DNA of 6,721 nucleotides, taken from Lawsonibacter sp. Its GTDB lineage: Bacteria; Bacillota; Clostridia; Oscillospirales; Oscillospiraceae. How positions within the stretch are numbered: position 1 is the stretch's first letter; the number at the start of each line of letters is the position of its first letter. This document shows, in pieces, positions 1 to 5,713 of the stretch. The translations under genes were made by a program, and so were the position numbers. Location: positions 1 through 6,721 of the forward strand of contig JAAWCR010000010.1 of NCBI GenBank assembly GCA_022793355.1, given 5' to 3'. Below the pieces are notes generated by a model that had not been told where the DNA came from, ran no database searches, and was given only the letters and a program-made list of their open reading frames with translations.

Positions 1-99
1 GGCCAGGGGCAGGCCCTTCATCACGGTGAGCAGGGTAATCAGGCTGCCGTACACCCGGCCAGTATAGCCCAGGACCAGCTCGGCCACGTCGGGTTTTTT
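1..99 (-). pseudogene. argH: argH remnant downstream of the in-frame stop (continues past window edge)
   Basis: After the TAG at 102-100 the same frame stays open for 33 codons to the window edge. It still reads as argininosuccinate lyase: KKPDVAEL, then TGRVYG and LLTVMKGLPLA, which normally follow the catalytic signature. No length change is seen relative to the expected motif, so the lesion is substitution-like rather than a frameshift. Two conserved positions of the usual RGKTGRVYG segment are altered here (it reads LGYTGRVYG). No ribosome binding site or start is apparent, so independent translation is unlikely. The rest of the gene lies outside the window. Confidence 0.75.
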
Positions 100-945
100 C
101 TACTGAGGCATGATGGAGGAGCAGGTGGAATAGGCGTCTTCCAGGTCCACAGATTTGAATTCCCAGGAGCACCACAGAATGATCTCCTCGGAGAATCGGG
201 ACAGGTGCATCATCAGGATGGACAGGGCGGACAGCAGCTCAATGGCGTAGTCCCGGTCGGAGACGGAATCCATAGAGTTGTCGGTGGGCTTGGCAAAGCC
301 CAGGGCGGCGGCGGTCTCAAACCGGTCCACCGGGTAGGTGGAGGTGGCTAAGGCCCCGGCCCCCAGAGGGCACTCGTCCAGCCGCTCCAGACAGTCCTCC
401 AGCCGGGTAACGTCCCGCTTGAACATGTTGGCATAGGCCATCATATAGTGGCCGAAGGTGGTGGGCTGGGCCCGCTGGAGGTGAGTGTAGCCAGGCATGA
501 CCGTTTCCAGGTTGGCCTTGGCCTTCTTCACCAGCACCTTTTCCAGGTCAAGCACTTGGCGGATGAGGGCGGGGATCTCCTGCTTCACATACAGCCGGGT
601 GTCCACCGCCACCTGGTCGTTCCGGGACCGGGCGGTGTGCAGCCGTTTTCCGGCCTCTCCCACCCGCCGGGTGAGCTCCGCCTCAATATTCATGTGGATG
701 TCCTCATTCTCCAGGGAGAACTCCACTCCGCCAGCCTCGATGTCGGCCAGAATGGCCTTTAATCCGGTGACGATAGTTTCCGCCTCGTGGGCCTCAATGA
801 TGCCGGTTTTGCCCAGCATCTCGGCGTGGGCAATGGACCCGGCGATGTCCTGCCGGTAAAGCCGGGCGTCGAAGCCGATGGAGGAGTTAAAGTCGTTGAC
901 AAGGGTGTCGGTTTCCTTTTGAAACCGTCCGGCCCAGAGTTTCAT
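100..945 (-). CDS. argH: Argininosuccinate lyase, truncated by an in-frame TAG (281 aa of a usual ~460)
   Basis: Argininosuccinate lyase (ASL) is a cytosolic enzyme of the fumarase/aspartase superfamily. It splits argininosuccinate into arginine and fumarate, the last step of arginine synthesis. The start MKLWAGRF is typical, with AAGGAG eight bases upstream. Visible family motifs are the HTARSRNDQ segment (about residues 103-111), GYTHLQRAQP with the conserved His (about 151-160) and PLGAGALATSTYP. The reading frame stops at a TAG immediately after SSIMPQ, exactly where the superfamily signature GSxxMxxKxN should present its Lys. The preceding Gly is Cys and the following Asn is Lys. The active site is built from three subunits and needs this loop, so the product as read should be inactive. 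It lies 41 bp after argG and is presumably co-transcribed. The break could be a true nonsense mutation or a sequence error near the edge. Family identity is certain; its functional status is not. Confidence 0.93.
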   Translation of the reverse strand: MKLWAGRFQKETDTLVNDFNSSIGFDARLYRQDIAGSIAHAEMLGKTGIIEAHEAETIVTGLKAILADIEAGGVEFSLENEDIHMNIEAELTRRVGEAGKRLHTARSRNDQVAVDTRLYVKQEIPALIRQVLDLEKVLVKKAKANLETVMPGYTHLQRAQPTTFGHYMMAYANMFKRDVTRLEDCLERLDECPLGAGALATSTYPVDRFETAAALGFAKPTDNSMDSVSDRDYAIELLSALSILMMHLSRFSEEIILWCSWEFKSVDLEDAYSTCSSIMPQ

Positions 946-953
946 AGTAATCG

Positions 954-959
954 CTCCTT
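954..959 (-). promoter_or_regulatory. Ribosome binding site of argH
   Basis: AAGGAG on the minus strand, with an 8-base spacer to the ATG at 945. It fixes the argH start and shows that translation initiation of the broken gene is still intact. Confidence 0.8.
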
Positions 960-968
960 ATTGAAATT

Positions 969-1012
969 CCCTTGTTCCCGCAGGGGTTACAGCTTCCCCT
1001 GCTCCCGCAGGG
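969..1012 (-). repeat. Imperfect 27-bp-offset duplication of the argG 3' end
   Basis: The segment 996-1012 (minus strand CCCTGCGGGAGCAGGGG), which encodes the LREQG residues at the ArgG C-terminus, recurs at 969-985 as CCCTGCGGGAACAAGGG. The second copy lies exactly 27 bp further downstream, after the TAA. Fifteen of 17 positions match, and two more identical bases adjoin each copy. The offset is nine codons, so the second copy is in the argG frame. The first copy can fold as a 6-bp stem, CCCTGC/GCAGGG, closed by a GGGA (GNRA-type) tetraloop. The second copy folds poorly. It is most simply a small tandem duplication that has drifted. Confidence 0.6.
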
Positions 1013-2201
1013 CCTGAACCTTGTCGGGCAGGCCCCAGAGGTTGATGAAGCCCTGAGAATCCATCTGGTCATAGTCGCTCTCCTCAAAGGTCACCAGATT
1101 TTCGGAGTACAGGGTGCAGGGGGAGGTGACGGAGGCGGTGATGATGTTGCCCTTGTAGAGCTTAAGCTTCACGGTTCCGGTGACATACTTCTGGGTGTCC
1201 ACGGCGAAAGCGGTGAGGGCCTCCCGCAGGGGGGTGAACCACTTGCCGTTATACACCAGGTCGGCAAAGTCCACAGCCAGCTTGCTCTTCATATGCTTGG
1301 TGTCCTTGTCGATGGTGATCATCTCCAGGACCTCGTGGGCCCGGTAGAGGATAGTGCCGCCGGGCGTCTCATATACCCCCCGGTCCTTCATGCCAACCAG
1401 CCGGTTTTCTACGATATCCAGCAGGCCGATGCCGTTTTTGCCGCCCAGGTCGTTGAGCTTGCGGATGATGTCAGAGGCCTTCATTTTCTCCCCGTCCACA
1501 GCCACGGGCCAGCCCTTTTCAAAGTCCAAGGTGACGTAGGTGGGGGCGTCGGGAGCGCATGCGGGGGAGACTCCCATCTCCAAAAAGCCGGGCTCGTCGT
1601 ATTTCGGTTCGTTAGCCGGGTCCTCCAGATCCAGGCCCTCGTGGCTCAGGTGCCACAGGTTCTTATCTTTGGAGTAGTTGGTCTCCCGGGAGATTTTCAG
1701 GGGGACGTTGTGGGCCTCGGCATAGTCGATCTCCTCGTCACGGCCCTTGATGTCCCACTCCCGCCAGGGGGCGATGATTTTCATCTCGGGGGCGTAGCGC
1801 TTGATGGCCAGCTCAAAGCGGACCTGGTCGTTTCCCTTGCCGGTGCAGCCGTGGCAGATGGCGTCGGCCCCCTCAGCCTTGGCAATCTCCACCAGCCGCC
1901 GGGCGATGATGGGCCGGGCGAAGGCGGTGCCCAGGAGATAGTCCTCATACTTGGCCCCCATCATCATGGAGGGGATAATCACCTCGTCCACCATCTGGTC
2001 AGTGAGGTCTTCCACGTAGAGCTTGGAGGCGCCGGTTTTAATGGCCTTCTCCTCCAGGCCGTCCAGCTCGGTGCCCTGACCCACATCACCGGAGACGGCG
2101 ATGATCTCAGGGTTGTTGTAGTTCTCCTTCAGCCAGGGGATGATGATGGATGTATCCAAACCGCCGGAATATGCCAGCACTACTTTTTTTATATCAGCCA
2201 T
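987..2201 (-). CDS. argG: Argininosuccinate synthase
   Basis: Cytosolic ligase that joins citrulline and aspartate with ATP hydrolysed to AMP and PPi, giving argininosuccinate, the substrate of ArgH. The 404-residue protein has the family's usual length. The N-terminal ATP pyrophosphatase loop AYSGGLDTS is at residues 10-18. HGCTGKGNDQVRFE, which belongs to the ATP/citrulline/aspartate site, follows at roughly 120-135. SRETNYSKDKNLWHLSHEG and YETPGGTIL are further typical segments. I chose the ATG at 2201 (MADIKKVV) over one 12 codons upstream because GGAGG sits nine bases before it and ArgG proteins begin just before the P-loop. It is first in an argG-argH unit, behind a promoter and an ARG-box-like site. 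It appears intact, unlike the downstream argH. Confidence 0.97.
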   Translation of the reverse strand: MADIKKVVLAYSGGLDTSIIIPWLKENYNNPEIIAVSGDVGQGTELDGLEEKAIKTGASKLYVEDLTDQMVDEVIIPSMMMGAKYEDYLLGTAFARPIIARRLVEIAKAEGADAICHGCTGKGNDQVRFELAIKRYAPEMKIIAPWREWDIKGRDEEIDYAEAHNVPLKISRETNYSKDKNLWHLSHEGLDLEDPANEPKYDEPGFLEMGVSPACAPDAPTYVTLDFEKGWPVAVDGEKMKASDIIRKLNDLGGKNGIGLLDIVENRLVGMKDRGVYETPGGTILYRAHEVLEMITIDKDTKHMKSKLAVDFADLVYNGKWFTPLREALTAFAVDTQKYVTGTVKLKLYKGNIITASVTSPCTLYSENLVTFEESDYDQMDSQGFINLWGLPDKVQALREQGKL

Positions 2202-2210
2202 GATAATTAC

Positions 2211-2215
2211 CCTCC
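2211..2215 (-). promoter_or_regulatory. Ribosome binding site of argG
   Basis: GGAGG (within TTGGAGGG) on the minus strand, nine bases before the ATG at 2201. The alternative upstream ATG at 2237 has no comparable site, so this decides the start. Confidence 0.8.
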
Positions 2216-2265
2216 AAAATTCCGGGTCGGGGCGCAAATTCGCCTCCGCCGTGTTTTATGGGGAC

Positions 2266-2294
2266 AGTCTATCACGCTTTTCTCCGGAATACAA
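2266..2294 (-). promoter_or_regulatory. Putative sigma-A-type promoter of argG
   Basis: On the minus strand a -35-like TTGTAT (2294-2289) is followed after 17 bases by TAGACT (2271-2266). The -10 is preceded by TG plus one base (TGATAGACT), an extended -10. Transcription would start near 2259, giving a leader of about 58 bases to the argG start. An alternative -10, TATACT, lies inside the ARG-box-like site just upstream but has no good -35. Prediction by eye only. Confidence 0.5.
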
Positions 2295-2303
2295 GTGAAT
2301 TTT

Positions 2304-2317
2304 TGCATGAGTATACA
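2304..2317 (-). promoter_or_regulatory. ARG-box-like operator (ArgR/AhrC)
   Basis: The minus strand reads TGTATACTCATGCA, which fits the palindromic ARG box TGNAT-N4-ATNCA of ArgR/AhrC repressors with the correct 4-base centre. The centre is less AT-rich than usual. It lies just upstream of the predicted -35 of argG. A further perfect half-site (ATTCA, 2300-2296) adjoins the -35. Location before argG is what one expects for arginine-dependent repression. No argR gene is in the window, so the regulator is inferred. Confidence 0.5.
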
Positions 2318-2356
2318 GTTTATGCCTGGATTTTTCCGGGTATTTTCACTAAAAAT

Positions 2357-2391
2357 GTATATAAAGATGAATATACCGGTTTTTTATTCAT
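2357..2391. repeat. AT-rich overlapping inverted repeats at the end of the transporter operon
   Basis: Two palindromes overlap here. ATGAATA (2367-2373) pairs with TATTCAT (2385-2391) across 11 bases, and GTATAT (2357-2362) pairs with ATATAC (2371-2376) across 8. The first overlaps the stop codon of the NikE-like gene. In the transcript it would form only a 7-bp A-U-rich stem, followed by a U-rich but not clean tail, so it would be a weak terminator at best. The arms also contain TGTAT, TGAAT and ATTCA, which resemble ARG-box half-sites, so an operator role is possible. Neither role is shown. Confidence 0.35.
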
Positions 2392-3013
2392 TTGATTGTC
2401 CCGTAAGATCTTCCCAGGAAAGTATTCGGGTGCAGACCCGCTCCAGCAGCCGGAGGTCGTGGCTGACAACCAGAAACCCCAGCTCACGCGCCTGCCCCTG
2501 GTCCAGCAAAAACCGCCACAGCCGGGCCTGCGTGATAAGGTCCAGCATGGCGGAGGCCTCGTCACACAGCAAAAAGCGCAGCTCCGGCCTCATGGCCCGG
2601 GCTACGCAGATACGCTGGAGCTCGCCGCCGGAAAGCTGGGGGGGACGGCGCTCCAGCCAGCTGTCTGAAATGCCCAGGCCGTCCAGTACGGCCCGGTCCA
2701 CGGGGCCCGCCTCATACAGGGTGGTCCTCAGCCGGAGCAGAGGGTCCACCCCCTCCTCCGGGTGCTGCCACAGCAGCTGTACCGGGCAGAAGCCCCGATA
2801 TTGGGCGATGGGAACGCCGTCCAGCAGCACCTGCCCGCTGGATGGCGTCTCCCACCCGGCCAACAGCTTGCATAGGGTGGTCTTGCCCCGGCCGCTGGGG
2901 GCGGACAAGCCCACCCGCTCCCCGGTGTGCAGGGTGAGGTCAACTCCCTCCAGAACCGGAGGGCTCCCCCGGCGCGGGTAGCGGAAGGTGAGGTGTTTGG
3001 CTTCCAGAGTCAT
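2384..3013 (-). CDS. Short NikE/DppF-type ABC transporter ATP-binding protein
   Basis: Cytoplasmic ATPase subunit that should pair with the NikD-like subunit to drive import through the two permeases encoded upstream. The 209 residues carry a P-loop APSGRGKTT (38-46), Q-loop Gln83, signature LSGGELQR (127-134), Walker B FLLCDE (147-152) and switch His185 in VVSHD. The stretch RPPQLSGG...DEASAMLDL...HDLRLLERVC closely follows my memory of E. coli NikE. The first P-loop Gly is Ala, and the usual DEPT is DEAS; an Ala at that second position also occurs in NikE. The protein stops soon after the H-loop and lacks the C-terminal oligopeptide-transporter tail of OppF/DppF. It starts 57 bp after the NikD-like gene, with GGAG seven bases before the ATG. 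It is the last gene of the unit. The ABC ATPase call is firm; the substrate is not. Confidence 0.9.
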   Translation of the reverse strand: MTLEAKHLTFRYPRRGSPPVLEGVDLTLHTGERVGLSAPSGRGKTTLCKLLAGWETPSSGQVLLDGVPIAQYRGFCPVQLLWQHPEEGVDPLLRLRTTLYEAGPVDRAVLDGLGISDSWLERRPPQLSGGELQRICVARAMRPELRFLLCDEASAMLDLITQARLWRFLLDQGQARELGFLVVSHDLRLLERVCTRILSWEDLTGQSNE

Positions 3014-3020
3014 GGGTAGT

Positions 3021-3024
3021 CTCC
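3021..3024 (-). promoter_or_regulatory. Ribosome binding site of the NikE-like gene
   Basis: GGAG on the minus strand with seven bases to the ATG at 3013. It supports this start. The 57-bp gap to the preceding gene (3014-3070) shows no promoter or stable hairpin by eye. Confidence 0.6.
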
Positions 3025-3070
3025 ATTCCAGTAAAGTTCAGGGGTGTTGTGTGGTTCACGTATGTCCGCT

Positions 3071-3832
3071 TTATTGAAACTCGTTTTCCGGCATGGCCCG
3101 CCACAGGGCCCGGGCGTAGGGACCGCCCTCCCCGCTTTGAAACCGGGAGGCGGTGAGCTCCTCCACCGTTCGCCCGTCCCGGAGCACCGCCAGCTTGTCG
3201 GCCACGGACACGGCCAGCCGCAAATCGTGGGTGATGAACAGTACCCCCGCCCCCTGGCCGGCCAGCTCCCGGAAGTGGCCCAGCACCTGCCCGGCAGTCC
3301 GTGGGTCCAGGCCGGGGGTGGGCTCGTCGGCCACAATCAGCCGGGGGCTGTCCGCCACCGCGGCGGCAATGAGCACCCGCCGGGCCATCCCGCCGGACAG
3401 CTGAAAGGGGTAGAGCTCCTCCGTCTCGGCCCCCAGGCCGTAGCGCTCCAGCGCCTCCCGGCAGCGCCGGCGGGAGGCGGCGTCCCGACGGCCCCGGCGT
3501 ATCTGCGGCCCCACCCGCAGCATGGGGTCCAGATAGGTGACCCCCTGGGGAATCAGGGCCAGCTCCCGGCCCCGAAGGGCCTCGGCCCGGCGCGCCGTGA
3601 GCGGCGCGCCGTCATACAAAATCTGCCCCGACACCTGGGCGTTTGGGGGCAGAACGCCCAAAATGGCGTGGGCCAGCAGGCTCTTTCCCGAGCCGCTGTT
3701 CCCCACCACCGCCGCCACCTGTCCCGGCTCCACGGTGAGGGAGAGATCCGCCACAGGGGTCAATGTCCCCTGTCCCGGCTCACAGCGGGAAAAGGAAACG
3801 CACAGGTGTTTTACCGCTAAGATTGGTTTCAT
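3071..3832 (-). CDS. NikD/DppD-type ABC transporter ATP-binding protein
   Basis: First of two ATPase subunits of the importer. The 253-residue protein has Walker A GNSGSGKS (44-51), Q-loop Gln96 in IPQGVTYLDP, and the signature LYPFQLSGGMARR (140-152). Walker B is LIVADEP (165-171), with a D-loop GLDP (174-177) and switch His202 in FITHD. All residues needed for ATP hydrolysis are present. GNSGSGKS and LYPF followed by SGGM match NikD as remembered, and IPQ..YLDP is common in nickel- and metallophore-type importers. The start MKPILAVKHL is typical. AGGA lies only four bases before the ATG, with a second GGGAG 13 bases away, so the site is not ideal. It is separated from the upstream permease gene by 106 bp containing a structured element, which might tune ATPase levels relative to the membrane parts. 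Ligand uncertain: Ni/Co, metal chelate or peptide. Confidence 0.92.
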   Translation of the reverse strand: MKPILAVKHLCVSFSRCEPGQGTLTPVADLSLTVEPGQVAAVVGNSGSGKSLLAHAILGVLPPNAQVSGQILYDGAPLTARRAEALRGRELALIPQGVTYLDPMLRVGPQIRRGRRDAASRRRCREALERYGLGAETEELYPFQLSGGMARRVLIAAAVADSPRLIVADEPTPGLDPRTAGQVLGHFRELAGQGAGVLFITHDLRLAVSVADKLAVLRDGRTVEELTASRFQSGEGGPYARALWRAMPENEFQ

Positions 3833-3883
3833 GGATTCCTACCAACTCCCGTACCGTATCGTCAAATAACTGGAACAACATTG

Positions 3884-3934
3884 GCGCGGCTGTTCGGACA
3901 AACTTCGTCCGCCGGCGCGTCAAACACGCCGCGC
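3884..3934. repeat. Nested GC-rich inverted repeat between permease and ATPase genes
   Basis: Within the 106-bp gap 3833-3938, GCGCGGC (3884-3890) is the exact reverse complement of 3928-3934. Pairing can extend by TGTT/AACA (3891-3894 with 3923-3926) across one bulged base. Inside lies a second hairpin, 3895-3911, with CGGAC/GTCCG arms extended by a G-T and an A-T pair around a 3-base loop. A side segment 3912-3922 remains. No U-run follows on the minus strand, so it does not look like an intrinsic terminator. It could stabilise or process the operon mRNA, or be a dispersed palindromic (REP-like) element. Structure is seen; role is inferred. Confidence 0.6.
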
Positions 3935-3938
3935 TTGA

Positions 3939-4730
3939 TTACAACAGGCGCAGCCGTTCCCCCGCCAGGGCGAAGAGCAGCACCACCAGTACCAGGGCCA
4001 GCCCCGGAAACAGGGCCAGCCACCACCGCCCGGTGGACAGATAGGCCATACTCTCCTCCAGAATCACGCCAATAGCGGGCTGTTCCGGGGGGAGACCGAA
4101 GCCCAGAAAGGTAACGCCGGCCTCGTGGAGAATGGCGTGGGGAAATTGCAGTACAAGTCCTGTGAAAAATTGGGGGAGCAGATGGGGAAACAGGTGGTTT
4201 CGCAGTAAAGTCCACCGGGAGGCTCCCAGCCGCCGGGCCATTTGGACGTAGGGGGCCTGACGCAGTTGCAGCGCCTCGCTCCGGACCAGCCGGGCCAGGG
4301 CGGTCCAGTGGGTGAAGGCCACCCCGATAGTCACCCCCCAGAAGCCCCGCCCGCAGGCGATGGAGATCAGGAGGACGAGCAGGATGTGGGGGAGGCCCAT
4401 CACCAGGTCGATCAGCCAGGAGATCAGGGCGTCAGCCCACCCCCCGAAGGCGGCGCAGGCCGTCCCAAGAGTCAGGGCGATGACCGCGCTGACGGCGGCG
4501 GTGAGGGCTCCCACCCGGATGCTGAGGGACAGGCCTGCCAGGGTGCGGGCCAGCATATCCCGGCCCATCCAGTCTGTGCCGAAGAGAAATTCGGCGCAGG
4601 GCGGAAGGTTTTTTTGGGTGAAATCGGTGGCCGCCGCCTCCCTGGACGCCAACGCGCCCAACAATACGATGGTAAGAAGCAGAACGCAGACCGCTCCCAG
4701 CGGAGCCAACGCGGCTTTTCGGCGGTTCAT
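3939..4730 (-). CDS. NikC/DppC-type ABC transporter permease
   Basis: Inner-membrane channel subunit expected to pair with the NikB/DppB-type permease. The 263-residue protein starts MNRRKAALAP, with a positively charged N-terminus and a first hydrophobic span at about 9-29. The family motif FGTDWMGRD (50-58) follows, and then several hydrophobic stretches (about 73-97, 101-126, 128-147 and two near the C-terminus). The cytoplasmic EAA loop that docks to the ATPases lies at about 161-186 (YVQMARRLGASRW, ending HLLP). Length is slightly below the usual 270-300. The ATG at 4730 overlaps the TGA of the upstream permease as ATGA, so the two are translationally coupled. The open frame extends well upstream of this ATG, but that part is out of frame with the real NikB gene and is a shadow. 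Family is clear; ligand is not. Confidence 0.93.
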   Translation of the reverse strand: MNRRKAALAPLGAVCVLLLTIVLLGALASREAAATDFTQKNLPPCAEFLFGTDWMGRDMLARTLAGLSLSIRVGALTAAVSAVIALTLGTACAAFGGWADALISWLIDLVMGLPHILLVLLISIACGRGFWGVTIGVAFTHWTALARLVRSEALQLRQAPYVQMARRLGASRWTLLRNHLFPHLLPQFFTGLVLQFPHAILHEAGVTFLGFGLPPEQPAIGVILEESMAYLSTGRWWLALFPGLALVLVVLLFALAGERLRLL

Positions 4731-5713
4731 CCCTTTGCGGCCCCCCTTCGGATGCGGGGGTCGATTACGCCGTAGAGGAGGTCGGCGGCAAGATTGCCCC
4801 CAAAGACCAGGGCGGCGGTTACCACCGTTACCCCCAGCAGCAGGGGCATGTCGCTGCCCAGGCCGGCGGCCACCGCCGCCTGGCCCAATCCGGGGTAGGA
4901 GAAAACCTGTTCCACCAGCACCGAGCCCCCCACAATTTCGCTGATGGAGGCGAATTGCAGGGTTACGGCGGGTAGAGCTACGTTGCGCAGTACGTGGCGG
5001 CGGACGAGAGCCCGCTCCCCCCGGGCCCGGGCGAACAGAATATAGTCGCTGTCCATCACGTCCGCCGCCTTCTCCCGGGTGTGCAGGGCGATGCCGGCCG
5101 CCCCGGTGACGGACAGGGTGAGGGCGGGCAGGAGGGCGTGGCGCAGCCGGTCGGCCAGGGTCACGCTGTCCGCCAGGCTCCCGATGGGTACGGCGAAGCC
5201 GATGGGAAGTATCCTCAGCCACACGGAGAAAATCACCACCAGCATCAGGGCCAGCCAGAAGGAGGGCGTGCTGGAGAGAACCAGGCAAAATCCCCGAATC
5301 AGCTTGTCCGGCCACCGGCCCCGCTGGGTCCCGGCGAGCACGCCCAGGGTCAGTCCCAGCGTCCCGGACAGCACCCAGGCGGTAAGAAGCAGCCACAGGG
5401 AGCTGCCCAGCCGCTGGCCGATTACCTCCAGCACCGGCCGGCGATAGAGCAGGGAGGTTCCAAAATCCCCCCGGAGGGCGGCCTCCAGCCAGTTCAGATA
5501 CCGCTCCGCCGCCGGGGTGTTTACCCCCCAGTAGTTCTCCAGCCTGGCAATCTGCTCCGGGCTCATGGCCCCCAGCGCCGCCTGGCCCACGTTGGTCTGG
5601 AGGGGGTCCAGCGGGGAGGCGCTCATCAGCAGAAAGGCGGTCAGGCTCACCCCCAGCAGGAGGAGGGCCATGCGGACCAGCTTGTTCGCGGCAAATTGCA
5701 GTCGATGTCTCAT
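4727..5713 (-). CDS. NikB/DppB-type ABC transporter permease
   Basis: Inner-membrane permease of the binding-protein-dependent BPD_transp_1 family, 328 residues, within the usual 305-340. Features are a first hydrophobic span at about 12-32, and the periplasmic segment ending GDFGTSLLYRRPV (82-94), a hallmark of the DppB/NikB group. Four or five further hydrophobic spans follow. The EAA loop is at about 222-249 (SDYILFARARG...RNVALPA), and the C-terminal end has DPRIRR (318-323), also typical. I chose the ATG at 5713 (MRHRLQ) rather than the one at 5725, because GGAG lies six bases before it and it forms an ATGA overlap with the stop of the substrate-binding protein gene. Its own stop overlaps the next permease in the same way. 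This chain of overlaps points to tight coupling and near-equal synthesis of the membrane subunits. Confidence 0.94.
   Translation of the reverse strand: MRHRLQFAANKLVRMALLLLGVSLTAFLLMSASPLDPLQTNVGQAALGAMSPEQIARLENYWGVNTPAAERYLNWLEAALRGDFGTSLLYRRPVLEVIGQRLGSSLWLLLTAWVLSGTLGLTLGVLAGTQRGRWPDKLIRGFCLVLSSTPSFWLALMLVVIFSVWLRILPIGFAVPIGSLADSVTLADRLRHALLPALTLSVTGAAGIALHTREKAADVMDSDYILFARARGERALVRRHVLRNVALPAVTLQFASISEIVGGSVLVEQVFSYPGLGQAAVAAGLGSDMPLLLGVTVVTAALVFGGNLAADLLYGVIDPRIRRGAAKG

Noticed and set aside
100..102. TAG in argH as a recoded amber codon (for example pyrrolysine)
   Set aside because: Only one TAG is seen here. The adjacent signature Gly and Asn are also lost, and no recoding signal or pyl gene is visible. 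Mutation or sequence error is simpler.
2202..2260. Riboswitch or T-box in the argG leader
   Set aside because: The predicted leader is only about 58 bases, with at most a 4-bp GGCG/CGCC stem and no recognisable aptamer or T-box motif.
972..2981. Long plus-strand open frame (669 codons) across argG and the NikE-like gene
   Set aside because: It is antisense to two clear genes, runs through the argG-ABC intergenic region, has low-complexity G/V/H/P-rich composition and matches no family I know. It is a GC-rich antisense shadow.
3044..3820. Plus-strand open frame opposite the NikD-like gene
   Set aside because: It mirrors the coding strand's codon bias, has Pro/Gly/Arg-rich composition without motifs, and no supporting ribosome site was found. 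The minus-strand ABC ATPase is unambiguous.
3895..3911. Hairpin between permease and ATPase genes as an intrinsic terminator
   Set aside because: The bases following it on the minus strand (AACAGCCGCGCC...) contain no U-run, and the downstream ATPase genes belong to the same transporter.
4731..5396. Upstream extension of the NikC-like open frame
   Set aside because: It overlaps the NikB-like gene in another frame and is Arg/Pro/Gly-rich. The ATG at 4730 with the ATGA overlap and normal permease N-terminus is the real start.
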